From the NCBI GenBank assembly GCA_003649185.1, contig QMRB01000006.1, positions 1 through 38,503 on the forward strand: a DNA stretch of 38,503 nucleotides, written 5' to 3'. The position numbers and the translations under genes are program-made. The notes under the pieces are model-generated. The model was not told where the DNA came from, searched no databases, and was given only the letters and a program-made list of their open reading frames with translations. Positions 1 to 12,360 of the stretch are shown piece by piece. The stretch comes from Thermoproteota archaeon (GTDB lineage: Archaea; Thermoproteota; Methanomethylicia; Culexarchaeales; B10-G16). The first letter of the stretch is position 1; every line of letters begins with the position of its first letter.

Positions 1-7
1 GATCACC
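1..7 (-). promoter_or_regulatory. Shine-Dalgarno of a gene beyond the left edge
   Basis: Read on the minus strand the last seven bases are GGTGATC, a strong match to the archaeal anti-Shine-Dalgarno (the 16S 3' end GAUCACC). It lies about 40 nt after the nusA stop, on the same strand. The next gene of the operon therefore starts just outside the window. By the usual archaeal order it should be rps12, but this is inference. Confidence 0.5.
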
Positions 8-48
8 GTAGAAGAGAAGGTGAGAAGAGATAATTATAAATTTCTGGT

Positions 49-453
49 TTAAACAACTACAACATGATCTATATCGAAGTATCTTTTCGCTATAAGTCTA
101 GCCCTAGCAATATTTTTACCCTCCCTGCCTATAGCTATACCCTTATCGTTGGGTTCTATTGTGACATATGCTATTCTCCTCCCATCAGGAGCATTGGTAA
201 TTTTGACTGAACGAACCCTTGCAGGGGAAAGTGAATGCTTAATAAACTCTTCTGGAATTTCCGAGAATTCCACAACCTCAATATTTTTACCCAACATACG
301 TTTCAACCTTTTAACGTTTATTCCACCTTTACCTATAGCCAATCCCATGTCTCCAGGTTTAACTATAAAGATCAGCCTATTCCATCGTTCATCTACAATG
401 CAATCCCTTGTAGTGGCACCAGTTAGACTCTCGAAGAGAGTTATGAAATGCAT
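49..453 (-). CDS. nusA: NusA-like KH-domain transcription factor
   Basis: Short archaeal NusA homologue of 134 aa made only of two KH RNA-binding domains. The bacterial S1 and N-terminal polymerase-binding domains are absent, as is normal for archaea. The GxxG loops are visible as GKGG (residues 41-44) and GREG (109-112), each in the usual hydrophobic KH context. It lies 32 nt downstream of rpl30e at the distal end of the RNA polymerase operon, where archaea normally carry it before rps12. It is expected to bind RNA and act in transcription elongation or termination; that role is inferred from the family. The start is ATG with no clear Shine-Dalgarno, so translation may be coupled to rpl30e. 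Confidence 0.93.
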   Translation of the reverse strand: MHFITLFESLTGATTRDCIVDERWNRLIFIVKPGDMGLAIGKGGINVKRLKRMLGKNIEVVEFSEIPEEFIKHSLSPARVRSVKITNAPDGRRIAYVTIEPNDKGIAIGREGKNIARARLIAKRYFDIDHVVVV

Positions 454-472
454 TTCAACTGAAGTTAATTTA

Positions 473-500
473 ATTGAGGGTATAATTATCCCTCCTCAAT
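473..500 (-). other. Stem-loop at the rpl30e/nusA junction
   Basis: ATTGAGG (473-479) and CCTCAAT (494-500) form a perfect 7-bp inverted repeat. A nested GAGGG/CCCTC pair (476-480/490-494) gives an alternative stem. The rpl30e stop codon lies inside it. It could affect coupling or mRNA processing, or be chance. Confidence 0.3.
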
Positions 501-794
501 CAATTTGAGGATTTCAGAATCTCCGGGTTCAAATATTGTTAGAGCTGCTACCATGAAAGGTTTCCCGCAGAGAGAACCTAACTCCCAGCTTGAACCTTGA
601 AAAACATAGATGGGAATATTTGAAAGCCTCGAATAGTAGAATATATCGTTCTTCAATTCTTCAGGTATATTTGAAGCTAAGATTATCAGTTTACCCTTAC
701 CAAGCTTTGCATTTTTAACAGCTGATTTAGAGCCGAAATCAACTTTACCTGTCCTTATCACGATACGCAACTCTCTTTCAAAGTCGATGGACAC
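486..794 (-). CDS. rpl30e: Ribosomal protein eL30 (L30e)
   Basis: 102-aa 50S ribosomal protein of the L30e/L7Ae/Gadd45 fold, at the family's usual length. Features typical of archaeal L30e are the N-terminal ELRIVIRTGKVDFGS segment, a lysine-rich stretch followed by IILASN, and the SWELGSLCGKP segment near residues 69-79 that binds rRNA. It lies between rpoA2 and nusA, the standard archaeal synteny. The start is GTG at 794, with a GGAG about 9 nt upstream. A 78-nt gap with a TATA-like box separates it from rpoA2, so it can probably also be transcribed independently of the polymerase genes. Confidence 0.95.
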   Translation of the reverse strand: MSIDFERELRIVIRTGKVDFGSKSAVKNAKLGKGKLIILASNIPEELKNDIFYYSRLSNIPIYVFQGSSWELGSLCGKPFMVAALTIFEPGDSEILKLIEEG

Positions 795-825
795 GCTTTC
801 ACACTCCAGAGACCACCGTCAACCG

Positions 826-838
826 CATATTTAAACTT
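826..838 (-). promoter_or_regulatory. TATA-like promoter for rpl30e-nusA
   Basis: On the minus strand an AGTTTAAATATG box lies about 39 nt upstream of the rpl30e GTG, preceded by A-rich sequence. A start site about 25 nt downstream would leave a short leader. This would let ribosomal and NusA genes be expressed separately from rpoHBA. Confidence 0.4.
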
Positions 839-872
839 TAATATATTGAAAACGAAAGTGATAAATAAATTT

Positions 873-4696
<3,824 letters not shown>

Positions 4697-4707
4697 GAAT
4701 TTCACCT

Positions 4708-7700
4708 CTAAAATTTCTCCTCCAATATAAGTTTGGGAGCTATACAGAGACTCATAAGCTCTTGGAGAAGCAGTTTGAAAGCATAGGACATAACTACAGG
4801 GGATATCTTTGCCTTATCGCCGCAAATTCTGCATACATAGGTATCCCTGTTTCTATCATAATAAGCTATGAAACCGCAGTTTTCACATACATAAACCTCT
4901 GTTTTATCCGATTCCTCCAGCAATCTCTCCTTTAAAAGTAAAGCTGCTCCATGCCCTATTAGGCAATCCCTCTCCATCTCACCGAATCTTAATCCACCCT
5001 CTCTAGCCCTACCCTCAGTAGGTTGCCTAGTTAATATTTGAACTGGCCCTCTAGCCCTCGCATGTATCTTATCAGCCACCATATGATGAAGCTTCTGATA
5101 ATAGACTATACCGATGAAGATCTCGGCTTTAAGCATCTTACCTGTTCTTCCATCATACATGACCTCGCAGCCATTAGATTTGAAACCCAACTTTTTAAGC
5201 GCCTCTCTTAAACTCTCTTCTGATTCACCGCTAAATGGAGTTCCATCTATGAATCTTCCCTCTAATGCTCCAACCTTACCGGCAATGCTCTCTATTAATT
5301 GTCCAACAGTCATTCTTGAAGGTATTGCATGTGGATTTATTATGAGATCCGGCACTATTCCATCCTCAGTGAAAGGCATATCCTCCTGTGGAACGAGAAG
5401 ACCTATAACTCCTTTCTGTCCATGCCTTGAAGCAAACTTGTCACCAAGCTCCGGAACTCTATTATCTCTAACTCTAACCTTTACCAATTTGTCACCTTCT
5501 GAAGTTTTAGTGAATAATACTCGGTCAACAACTCCTTTCTCTCCATGCCTCATGCTGAGGGAAGTTTCACGTCTAGTTCTCTCTCCAACCCTGAGACCTG
5601 TAGATTCTTCGAGAAATCTTGGAGGACTTGTTCTCCCTACAAGTACAACTCCACCTGAAACTTCAACTTCCGGTTCAATTATTCCATCCTCACCGAGAAA
5701 TCTATATGCTTCAGCAGTCCTATATCCTCTAACGCCTGGTTCAGGAATCTCTATAGAATCCATTTCTCCTCCCGGATACTTTTTCTCCTCGATCTCGTAG
5801 CATCTGAAAAATGTTGAATGTCCAAGCCCCCTCTCCACAGAAGATTTATTCATTATTAGGGCATCCTCAATGTTATATCCGGCATATGAGAGAATTGCAA
5901 CCACGAAATTTTGGCCTGCTGGACGATCATCATACCTTATTACTTCAGTTGCCTTAGTTTTAACTATGGGCTTCTGCGGATAGTGGAGGAGATGAGCTCT
6001 AGAATCCATTCGTAACGGATAATTGATAGCGTAGAGTCCTAATGCCTGTTTAGCCATGGCAGCTTCATATGAATTTCTAGGCGACTGATTATGCTCTGCG
6101 AAGGGTATTATCGAAGCACAGATTCCGAGTATTGTGGCAGGGGCAATCTCGAGATGAGTATGTTCGGAAGTTACATCTTCAGGATTTAAGGCTATATAGG
6201 CATTCTCCTCCTCTTCAGCATCAAGATATTCTATGAGACCCTTGTCGATGAGATCGCTCCACGACCACTCGCCTCGTCTAAGCTTTTCAATATGATCCTT
6301 CTTCAGCTTTATCTCTCCATTCTCAACGATTATTAATAGGCGTCTAACACGTCCCCTATCGCAGTTCACGTAAACCTCATCTATATGTTTATCCTTGTAA
6401 TGGGCTACATTGACTTCACTGCTTATATCCCCCTCTCTTCTCATACGTCTAATCTCAGAGCAGAAGGCTTCAGGATCTGGATGTATACCTAATAGTCGAC
6501 CGTTGAGGAAGACTTTAGCACCTTTAACCATGGATTTTCTTGCACGTTCTATCGAGATTACTCCTAAACGATGTAATGTTCTCTCTACAATGCTCTCATC
6601 GAAACCGACTGAAATTATAGCCATTAATGCAAGGTTTTTAACGAGACCGCAGTTCGGCCCTTCAGGAGTCTCATTTGGACAGAGTCTACCCCATTGAGTG
6701 GAATGGAGATCTCTTGCTTCAAAGTGTGGTTGACTTCTACTTAGAGGGGAAACTACCCTTCTCAGATGGCTTAAAGTGGACATATAGTTGGTTCGGTCGA
6801 GAAGTTGACTGACTCCAGCTTTGCCTCCAACCCAATTTCCCGTGGCTAGGGCATGTCTCAGCCGCTCAGTTATAACATCGGCTCTAACGAGATTTGTGAC
6901 GTTAACTCTTCTTCCCCTACTTCTAGCCCGCTCCAACTGATATTTAACATCTCTACAGAAACTTCTGAAGGCAACTCTGAAGAGACTCATTAAAAGGTCG
7001 CCTGCAAGTTTAAGCCTTTTATTAGCGTAGTGATCTTTATCGTCAGGCCCTCTCCTATTTAAAACCAGTTCGAGAAGTTTTTCGGCCATCTGGCCGAGAA
7101 AATATGCTTTTCTCCTTCTATCCTTTGGAAGATTTCCAAGATGTGGGAGAAAATATTTGTCAAGAATTTGTTCTGCTCTTTGAATTCTATATTCACGTGT
7201 CTGGCCTATGGCAACTCTATTCCCAATATAATCTAATGCATCTGAAACTCTAGCCACTGCTGAAGCCTGTTCCAATGTGGGTATGAGAAGTTGCTGGATT
7301 TCAGGATCATCTGAAACTGCCTCAACAATCTCCTTATCGGTCCTTAGACCTAGAGCTCTCATCAAGATTCCGAGAGGTATCTTACCTGGAACGGATGGAA
7401 ATGAAACGTGGAGAGTTCCATCCTTAACTCTATCCATGGTGACTGGAACTCTATATCCTGAGGCCACTGAGAATACCTTTGCTGTATGAGTAGCAGATGA
7501 ACCGGGACTTCCATAATCTACAAGAATCCTGTTTATTGCAAGATCTTCTTGGGCTACAAGAACCCTTTCAGAGCCATTTATTATAAAGTAGCCTCCAGGA
7601 TCATCGGGATCTTCACCGTGAGCGAGAAGTTCATCTCTGTCGAGCCCGTGAAGCATACATTTAACCGATTTAACCATGATGGGCATTCTACCTATAAAAA

Positions 7701-8034
7701 CTCTGACAGGTTCACCTTCAATTCCATCCTCCACTGGAATCATAGTTAGATACATAGATGAAGCATAAGTGAGATTTCTCAGACGAGCTTCCATGGGATA
7801 AACCTTCTCTTCGGAGCCGTCAGCCTCCCTTACAGTTGGATCCTTAATTTCTATAACGCCAAATTTGACGCTTAATCCAGGTATATCCGTTTCAATTCCA
7901 CCTTGCTCATCGACAATCCTCTGTAAACCGCGGGTTATGAACTCGTTGAAGGAGTCTAAATGTTGTCTAACTAAACCCTTCTCCTTAAAGAATGCATCTA
8001 CAAGCAGCCATCTATCTTCATGAGATAAGGACAA
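4708..8034 (-). CDS. rpoB: DNA-directed RNA polymerase subunit B (Rpo2, undivided)
   Basis: Second-largest polymerase subunit in one piece, 1108 aa, unlike the split B'/B'' of many methanogens and halophiles. Visible landmarks are [19 protein letters not shown], the [18 protein letters not shown] segment, [33 protein letters not shown] (active-site lysines) and the C-terminal zinc ribbon CENCGF...CRICGD. The start is TTG, with GGAGG about 9 nt upstream. It follows rpoH by only 17 nt and precedes rpoA1, the universal archaeal order. No interruption or unusual insertion was noticed. Confidence 0.98.
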   Translation of the reverse strand: MSLSHEDRWLLVDAFFKEKGLVRQHLDSFNEFITRGLQRIVDEQGGIETDIPGLSVKFGVIEIKDPTVREADGSEEKVYPMEARLRNLTYASSMYLTMIPVEDGIEGEPVRVFIGRMPIMVKSVKCMLHGLDRDELLAHGEDPDDPGGYFIINGSERVLVAQEDLAINRILVDYGSPGSSATHTAKVFSVASGYRVPVTMDRVKDGTLHVSFPSVPGKIPLGILMRALGLRTDKEIVEAVSDDPEIQQLLIPTLEQASAVARVSDALDYIGNRVAIGQTREYRIQRAEQILDKYFLPHLGNLPKDRRRKAYFLGQMAEKLLELVLNRRGPDDKDHYANKRLKLAGDLLMSLFRVAFRSFCRDVKYQLERARSRGRRVNVTNLVRADVITERLRHALATGNWVGGKAGVSQLLDRTNYMSTLSHLRRVVSPLSRSQPHFEARDLHSTQWGRLCPNETPEGPNCGLVKNLALMAIISVGFDESIVERTLHRLGVISIERARKSMVKGAKVFLNGRLLGIHPDPEAFCSEIRRMRREGDISSEVNVAHYKDKHIDEVYVNCDRGRVRRLLIIVENGEIKLKKDHIEKLRRGEWSWSDLIDKGLIEYLDAEEEENAYIALNPEDVTSEHTHLEIAPATILGICASIIPFAEHNQSPRNSYEAAMAKQALGLYAINYPLRMDSRAHLLHYPQKPIVKTKATEVIRYDDRPAGQNFVVAILSYAGYNIEDALIMNKSSVERGLGHSTFFRCYEIEEKKYPGGEMDSIEIPEPGVRGYRTAEAYRFLGEDGIIEPEVEVSGGVVLVGRTSPPRFLEESTGLRVGERTRRETSLSMRHGEKGVVDRVLFTKTSEGDKLVKVRVRDNRVPELGDKFASRHGQKGVIGLLVPQEDMPFTEDGIVPDLIINPHAIPSRMTVGQLIESIAGKVGALEGRFIDGTPFSGESEESLREALKKLGFKSNGCEVMYDGRTGKMLKAEIFIGIVYYQKLHHMVADKIHARARGPVQILTRQPTEGRAREGGLRFGEMERDCLIGHGAALLLKERLLEESDKTEVYVCENCGFIAYYDRNRDTYVCRICGDKAKISPVVMSYAFKLLLQELMSLCIAPKLILEEKF

Positions 8035-8051
8035 AATTCTCAGCCTCCAAT

Positions 8052-8294
8052 TCAGCTAGGAATAACATATCTATAGATTATGGAGATCCCGGCAGTCTTA
8101 CTTTTCCTAACGATCTTCACAATATCTCCGGGCTTTGCACCTATCGCCCTAACGGCAGGATCAGTTGATCTGATTAATGGAAGCTGGTTGCATTTAACGC
8201 CGAGCCTCATCAAAACCTTCTCAGCCTCCTCTTTGCTTAGAAGTATATGTTCAGGGACAAGTTCATGGTCAAAAATATTAAATTTACTCCCCAT
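8052..8294 (-). CDS. rpoH: DNA-directed RNA polymerase subunit H (Rpo5)
   Basis: Small archaeal/eukaryotic-specific polymerase subunit, homologous to the C-terminal domain of eukaryotic RPB5, about 80 aa as usual. [19 protein letters not shown] at the N-terminus and [20 protein letters not shown] and IVKIVRKS near the C-terminus are diagnostic. The second ATG (8294) is preferred: a GGTG lies 7 nt upstream of it, but only one base from the first ATG at 8300. It is the first gene of the polymerase operon, with a TATA-like box about 60 nt upstream. Confidence 0.96.
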   Translation of the reverse strand: MGSKFNIFDHELVPEHILLSKEEAEKVLMRLGVKCNQLPLIRSTDPAVRAIGAKPGDIVKIVRKSKTAGISIIYRYVIPS

Positions 8295-8353
8295 AGCCAT
8301 ACACCCAAAATATAAGAAAATAAGCTAAACCTTTACCATCCATCTCTAACCAA

Positions 8354-8362
8354 TAAATATTT
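8354..8362 (-). promoter_or_regulatory. Probable promoter of the rpoH-rpoB-rpoA operon
   Basis: The minus-strand sequence CGAAATATTTATT at about 8353-8364 looks like a purine-rich BRE plus TATA box. It would place transcription start near 8332, leaving a leader of about 35 nt before rpoH. No alternative is clearly better, although a second AT-rich run lies a little further upstream. Confidence 0.4.
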
Positions 8363-8414
8363 CGCTAAAGTGTAAATTAAAGTTTAAATGAATATTTAAC
8401 TAAAGTGGGAGGTT

Positions 8415-8492
<78 letters not shown>

Positions 8493-8525
8493 AAAGACCT
8501 CAACCAGAAAATAGAATAAAGGATA

Positions 8526-8537
8526 CTTATATTTTTC
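8526..8537 (-). promoter_or_regulatory. TATA/BRE box for tRNA-Lys
   Basis: The minus-strand 12-mer GAAAAATATAAG lies centred about 39 nt upstream of the mature tRNA 5' end, which implies a 5' leader of about 10-13 nt. The identical 12-mer precedes tRNA-Glu at 22033, which supports a promoter function. Confidence 0.55.
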
Positions 8538-8600
8538 ACTCAGCACAAGATAAACCGACAAATGAAATATATCAGCTTTTCCATATTTTCCATATATTTA

Positions 8601-8648
8601 ATGGTGAGATGTAAAACATTTTTTCATCATTGACGGTCAATCTCACAT
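8601..8648. repeat. Inverted repeat with nested palindrome
   Basis: GTGAGAT (8604-8610) and ATCTCAC (8640-8646) are perfect complements. Next to the right arm lies a 13-nt palindrome, ATTGAC-G-GTCAAT (8629-8641). This could be an RNA hairpin or a protein-binding site. Nothing here matches a known RNA family that I recognise. Confidence 0.4.
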
Positions 8649-8885
8649 ATCGTAACGTTATAATTCATGTTAGTTGCTTAGCTGAAAGGCATGTTTACAG
8701 GAAAATATAGCGGCTACTTTGCTTTGAATCATAATGCTACAGTTAAAGGCTAGGAAATCGTTAATGGATTTATAATTTTCTCCTCAACACATTTAAGTTT
8801 TGAATTTCTCTCATAAATTAACATCTCCTAAATGGATTGAATATGGGAATGTAAAATTCCTTTCAATTATGAATTATTTAGTATG

Positions 8886-10337
8886 CTACCGTTTCACTTT
8901 TGACTTCAAACTTAACTTTGACGGTTTCTTAGCTTTCACCATGGTCCTCCAATACTTAATGTTTCTTATACATCCAGGATCAGGCGCCAAAATGTATCCA
9001 TAATATGAAAATGCTCTTGCTCTACATCCGCCGCATATGTATCTATATGGACATATACCGCAATTGGCTTGGAGAATATCTTTACTTCTAAATGCTTTTA
9101 ATATGGGAGTATTCTCCCAAATCTCGCTGAAACTTTTCTCCCTAATGTTTCCGAGGGGAAGTTGAGGGATGAAAACGCAGGGGGTTATGGTTCCATCTGG
9201 TTGAAGAGCACAATAAATTCTTCCAGCACCGCATCCACCTATAAAATTAGCTAGATCGCTAAGTCCACTTATAGAGGGGCCGGCATAGAAGTGGGTTGGA
9301 CTCATCATGGTTCCTCCAGATTTTTCGAGAACAACTCTAGCATATTGTGGAGCTGTGGATAAAATTTCTATGTCTCCAACCTTCAACTCTTCATAAAGCA
9401 TGTTTAGAAAAGCTTCCCTCTCGGTAGGTGTAAGATCCATTTCAACTATTTTTTCACCTCGCCCTACTGGGATAAAGTTGAAGAAAATCACTCTTGAAAC
9501 ACCCAGTCTCCTCGCCAACCCTATAATTTTCTTGGCTTCAAGATAATTGTATTTTGTAACTGTAGTCGCTATTCCTGTAAATAGTCCTCTCTTCACACAG
9601 TTTCTTATGCCTCTTACAGCGCTTCTCCAAGATCCCTTAACACCTCTAAACATATCATGTTTTTCAGGATCCGCAGAATCTATGCTTATCTCCACATAGT
9701 TTACACCTTTAGTTTTAAGCTTTTCAGCTACTCTTTCGGTGATCAATGTTCCATTGGTTGCTACAGCCACATAGAAATTTTTTCTTACAGCCCTTTCAAC
9801 TACAGGCCAGAAATCTTGATGTATAAGTGGTTCTCCTCCGGAAAAAGCTATAGCGGCAACTCCCGCCTCCTCTAATTGATCTAGTACTTTAAATTTTTCC
9901 TCTAATGAAAGCTCGTTTGGAAGGGGTTTTTCAGCTCTTTGATAGCAATGTTTACATCTCAAATTACATGCATTTGTGAAATTCCACACTACTAAAAATG
10001 GAGCGTCAAGCATTTGCGGGATGGTGATTCCATATTTTCCTATACTTCTCAAAATAGTTTCTATCCCTCTTCTTACACCTCGCTCCTTAAAGAACTTTCT
10101 AGTTGATTCAGATTTAACATCCAATATGTGAGCACTAAAATCGATTATGAAGGATAATAGGAGAGAGGAGAGATATGGGGTGAATTTTCTTGGAGCCTCT
10201 TCACCGGAATATATTGAGAGAGCATGATAGAGGAGGGATTTATCTTCAACTTTCTTGTTTGACAAGTATTTTACAGCGGCTCTAACTATTGGATTGCCGA
10301 ATACTCTTTTTATAAATTTGACTGTTTCGAGAACCAT
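8886..10337 (-). CDS. Radical SAM/SPASM domain protein with N-terminal helical extension
   Basis: Protein of about 483 aa. The radical SAM signature CNLRCKHC places the [4Fe-4S] ligands at C124, C128 and C131 (counted from ATG 10337). It is followed by FSGGEPL (SAM binding) and an EISIDS strand. The C-terminal third has a cysteine-rich SPASM region (CGAGRIYC, CGICPYRYICGGCRA, and a last Cys near the end) that should hold auxiliary Fe-S clusters. Members modify peptides, cofactors or haem precursors; the substrate cannot be read here. About 115 residues, mostly helical, precede the core and are not part of the standard fold. ATG 10337 is chosen because GGTGA lies 5 nt upstream; the earlier TTG lies upstream of that site. 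It is monocistronic, with no small peptide gene seen beside it. Confidence 0.85.
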   Translation of the reverse strand: MVLETVKFIKRVFGNPIVRAAVKYLSNKKVEDKSLLYHALSIYSGEEAPRKFTPYLSSLLLSFIIDFSAHILDVKSESTRKFFKERGVRRGIETILRSIGKYGITIPQMLDAPFLVVWNFTNACNLRCKHCYQRAEKPLPNELSLEEKFKVLDQLEEAGVAAIAFSGGEPLIHQDFWPVVERAVRKNFYVAVATNGTLITERVAEKLKTKGVNYVEISIDSADPEKHDMFRGVKGSWRSAVRGIRNCVKRGLFTGIATTVTKYNYLEAKKIIGLARRLGVSRVIFFNFIPVGRGEKIVEMDLTPTEREAFLNMLYEELKVGDIEILSTAPQYARVVLEKSGGTMMSPTHFYAGPSISGLSDLANFIGGCGAGRIYCALQPDGTITPCVFIPQLPLGNIREKSFSEIWENTPILKAFRSKDILQANCGICPYRYICGGCRARAFSYYGYILAPDPGCIRNIKYWRTMVKAKKPSKLSLKSKVKR

Positions 10338-10465
10338 GTAGGTCACCTTCAATCAATGCTAAAAACGAAGTTTAATATAAAGTTTTATCTATAATATTAT
10401 AGGAAAAATTAAATCATCAATGTTATTAAAAATGAGGTTAAATTTTCAAGTTAAAAAAATAAAAT

Positions 10466-11638
10466 TTATTTTCGTGTATAAACGATTTCTCCGTTAATTA
10501 TCACCATCTCCACCTTTGTCATAATGTTTAGAGGATCACCGCTTAAAATCCTAATATCAGCATCTTTACCTTTCTCAATGCTTCCAACTCTGTCTGCAAC
10601 ACCAAGTATTTCAGCAGGATTTATAGTTATAGCTTTCAAGGCCTCTTCATATGGAAGTCCATGCTTAGCGGCTAGAGCTGCACATATAGGTAGGAATGCG
10701 ATTGTCTGACCTACAGCATCCGTTTGAATGGCAAGTTTCACTCCTGCTTTCCAGAGGATTCTTGGAGTATCAAAGTTGAGCTCTCTCATCTCCCATTTAC
10801 CTCTACCTAGAAGGCTTGGCCCCCAAACTGCTGGAACACCTTTAGAGGCAATCCAATGGGCTATTCTATGTCCTTCAGTAGCATGCTCCCATGAAAGTTT
10901 AACTCCGAATTCTTCAGCAATTCTGATAGCTGTGGCTATGTCATCAGCCCTATGGGCATGGGCTCTAAATGGAATTTCACCTCGCAGAACCCGCTCTAAA
11001 GCTTCCAACTTTAAATCTACATCAGGCATCTTGCTGGGATCATCTTTTGCACGCTCCTTCTTCTTCATATAATTTTTCGTTTTTTGAAGCCATTCTCTCA
11101 GGAGAGCTGCAACACCCATACGTGTGCTCGGCATCCGTTTACGTTCAACACCATAGACTCTTCTAGGATTTTCGCCGAAGGCTATTTTCATACCTGAAGG
11201 TTCCTTTAAGATCATCTCATCTACAACAACTTTTGGAGCTGTTTTTAGAACGACTCCCATACCGCCAATAACATTGGCGCTGCCTGGCAGTATCTGAACG
11301 GTGGTGACTCCTGTTTCTAGGGCAGCTCTCAACCCTTTCTCATCAGCATTTGCTTTAATTGCATCGATAGCTCTGAGATGGGGAGTGATAGGATCTGTTG
11401 CCTCGTTGCCGTCACTTCCAAACCATCCTACAGTCTCCTCGAAAATGCCGATATGACAGTGAGCATCGATTAAACCCGGCATAACTACTTTACCGTTTGC
11501 ATCGATAACTTCAGCATCGTCAGGAATTTTCAGATCTACACCAACATCGATGATTTTACCTTTATCGATAAGCACTGTACCACGTTTAATAACGCCTCTT
11601 GTAATGGTCATGATCTTCCCATCTTTAATGGCCAACAT
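10466..11638 (-). CDS. Amidohydrolase-family metal-dependent hydrolase
   Basis: A 390-aa TIM-barrel amidohydrolase. It begins with the small beta-sandwich (AIKDGKIMTI...GTVLIDKGKI), then GLIDAHCHIG carrying the HxH metal ligands near residue 63. Later come an AHAHRADDI segment, WEHATEGHRI and IQTDAV with further ligands. It ends with the family's GSIEKGKDADIRIL return to the sandwich. The closest general group is imidazolonepropionase/prolidase-like amidohydrolases, but the substrate is unknown. The start is ATG 11638, with GGTG six bases upstream; the in-frame GTG three codons earlier belongs to that site. It stands alone between the SPASM gene and tRNA-Asp. Confidence 0.9.
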   Translation of the reverse strand: MLAIKDGKIMTITRGVIKRGTVLIDKGKIIDVGVDLKIPDDAEVIDANGKVVMPGLIDAHCHIGIFEETVGWFGSDGNEATDPITPHLRAIDAIKANADEKGLRAALETGVTTVQILPGSANVIGGMGVVLKTAPKVVVDEMILKEPSGMKIAFGENPRRVYGVERKRMPSTRMGVAALLREWLQKTKNYMKKKERAKDDPSKMPDVDLKLEALERVLRGEIPFRAHAHRADDIATAIRIAEEFGVKLSWEHATEGHRIAHWIASKGVPAVWGPSLLGRGKWEMRELNFDTPRILWKAGVKLAIQTDAVGQTIAFLPICAALAAKHGLPYEEALKAITINPAEILGVADRVGSIEKGKDADIRILSGDPLNIMTKVEMVIINGEIVYTRK

Positions 11639-11704
11639 AGAGGACACCTAAAAGAAATATGAAGATTGAATAACTTAAAGTTAACCGGTCAAGAAGATTT
11701 AATG

Positions 11705-11782
11705 TGGCGCCGAGGCCGGGATTTGAACCCGGGTCCCGGGCTCGACAGGCCCGGATGATAGACCGGACTACACCACCTCGGC
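11705..11782 (-). tRNA. tRNA-Asp (anticodon GTC)
   Basis: A 78-nt intronless cloverleaf with encoded CCA. The acceptor stem is GCCGAGG/CCTCGGC with discriminator G. The anticodon stem CGGGC/GCCCG encloses CTGTCGA, so the anticodon is GTC. The T arm is CCGGG-TTCAAAT-CCCGG. It is transcribed in the same direction as the amidohydrolase gene downstream. Confidence 0.96.
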
Positions 11783-11820
11783 AGCTACTGTTTCAAGTTT
11801 CATCGACTCTTCAGTCTTCC

Positions 11821-11830
11821 TAAAATATGC
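11821..11830 (-). promoter_or_regulatory. Possible TATA box for tRNA-Asp
   Basis: The minus-strand GCATATTTTA is centred about 43 nt upstream of the mature 5' end, which would imply a leader of about 17 nt. The match is weaker than the box shared by tRNA-Lys and tRNA-Glu. Confidence 0.3.
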
Positions 11831-11904
11831 TATTTCGCTTGTAAAATTTTTGTCTAATTATATAAGGTTTTTCATGGGTGGCTGATTAAAATATAGATGA
11901 AAGG

Positions 11905-12282
11905 TTAACATGTGACGTGAATTATCGATGCTACTCGTCTCCCTTCTTTCAGAAAAGTGTTTAAAATCTTTATCGCTTCAGGCGTTTTAGCCTTGATAAA
12001 TGATACGCCGTGATTCTCCATATACTTCACGGTTTCTTCAAGTATGGGTAACGCCCCATACTGTCCTGTACCTATTATGATGATCTCCGGATTTTCCTCT
12101 AATAGGTGAGCTATCTCCAACCATGAGAGTGGAGTGTGAATGCCTCTCTTAAAGGGTTTTGACAATTCCTTCTTCCTCTTGGAAATTTTTCCATCAACAT
12201 GTATTACTATATCGTGACGATATTTTCTGCCATCCACTACAATATATCCGAAACCAGTCTCTTCAATTTTTAACATTGCCAT
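11905..12282 (-). CDS. Mth938-like (DUF498) domain protein
   Basis: A single-domain protein of about 125 aa. It has the family's opening GFGYIVVDGRKYRHDIVI, the central LLEENPEIIIIGTGQYG loop and the closing EGRRVASIIHVTC. Relatives include archaeal Mth938 and the eukaryotic AAMDC and NDUFAF3 proteins. The archaeal function is unknown, and no catalytic residues are recognised. ATG 12282 is favoured because GGAG lies five bases upstream; an in-frame GTG at 12306 is the alternative. It follows the beta-propeller gene by about 78 nt, and co-transcription is possible. Confidence 0.85.
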   Translation of the reverse strand: MAMLKIEETGFGYIVVDGRKYRHDIVIHVDGKISKRKKELSKPFKRGIHTPLSWLEIAHLLEENPEIIIIGTGQYGALPILEETVKYMENHGVSFIKAKTPEAIKILNTFLKEGRRVASIIHVTC

Positions 12283-12360
12283 TTCAACTCCACGAAGAAT
12301 TAACACTATGAAAATTGGTACTGTAAGCTTGATTCCATTCTAAAAATATAAAAGTAGAGG

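Larger units (their letters stand above)
8493..8885. other. Intergenic region between tRNA-Lys and the SPASM gene
   Basis: About 390 nt with no convincing gene. It contains the tRNA-Lys promoter at the left and, at 8601-8648, an inverted repeat enclosing a small palindrome (separate entry). The rest is AT-rich. Short open stretches here lack ribosome-binding sites and family resemblance. Confidence 0.5.

Noticed and set aside
5114-5800. A 228-codon open frame antisense to rpoB
   Set aside because: It lies wholly inside the strongly conserved rpoB gene. It has low-complexity Ser/Pro/Leu-rich composition typical of antisense reading, and no ribosome-binding site or family resemblance.
8565-8630. 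Possible C/D box sRNA on the minus strand
   Set aside because: An ATGATGA C box (8624-8630) and a distant CTGA can be found, but there are no D'/C' boxes at normal spacing and no terminal stem.
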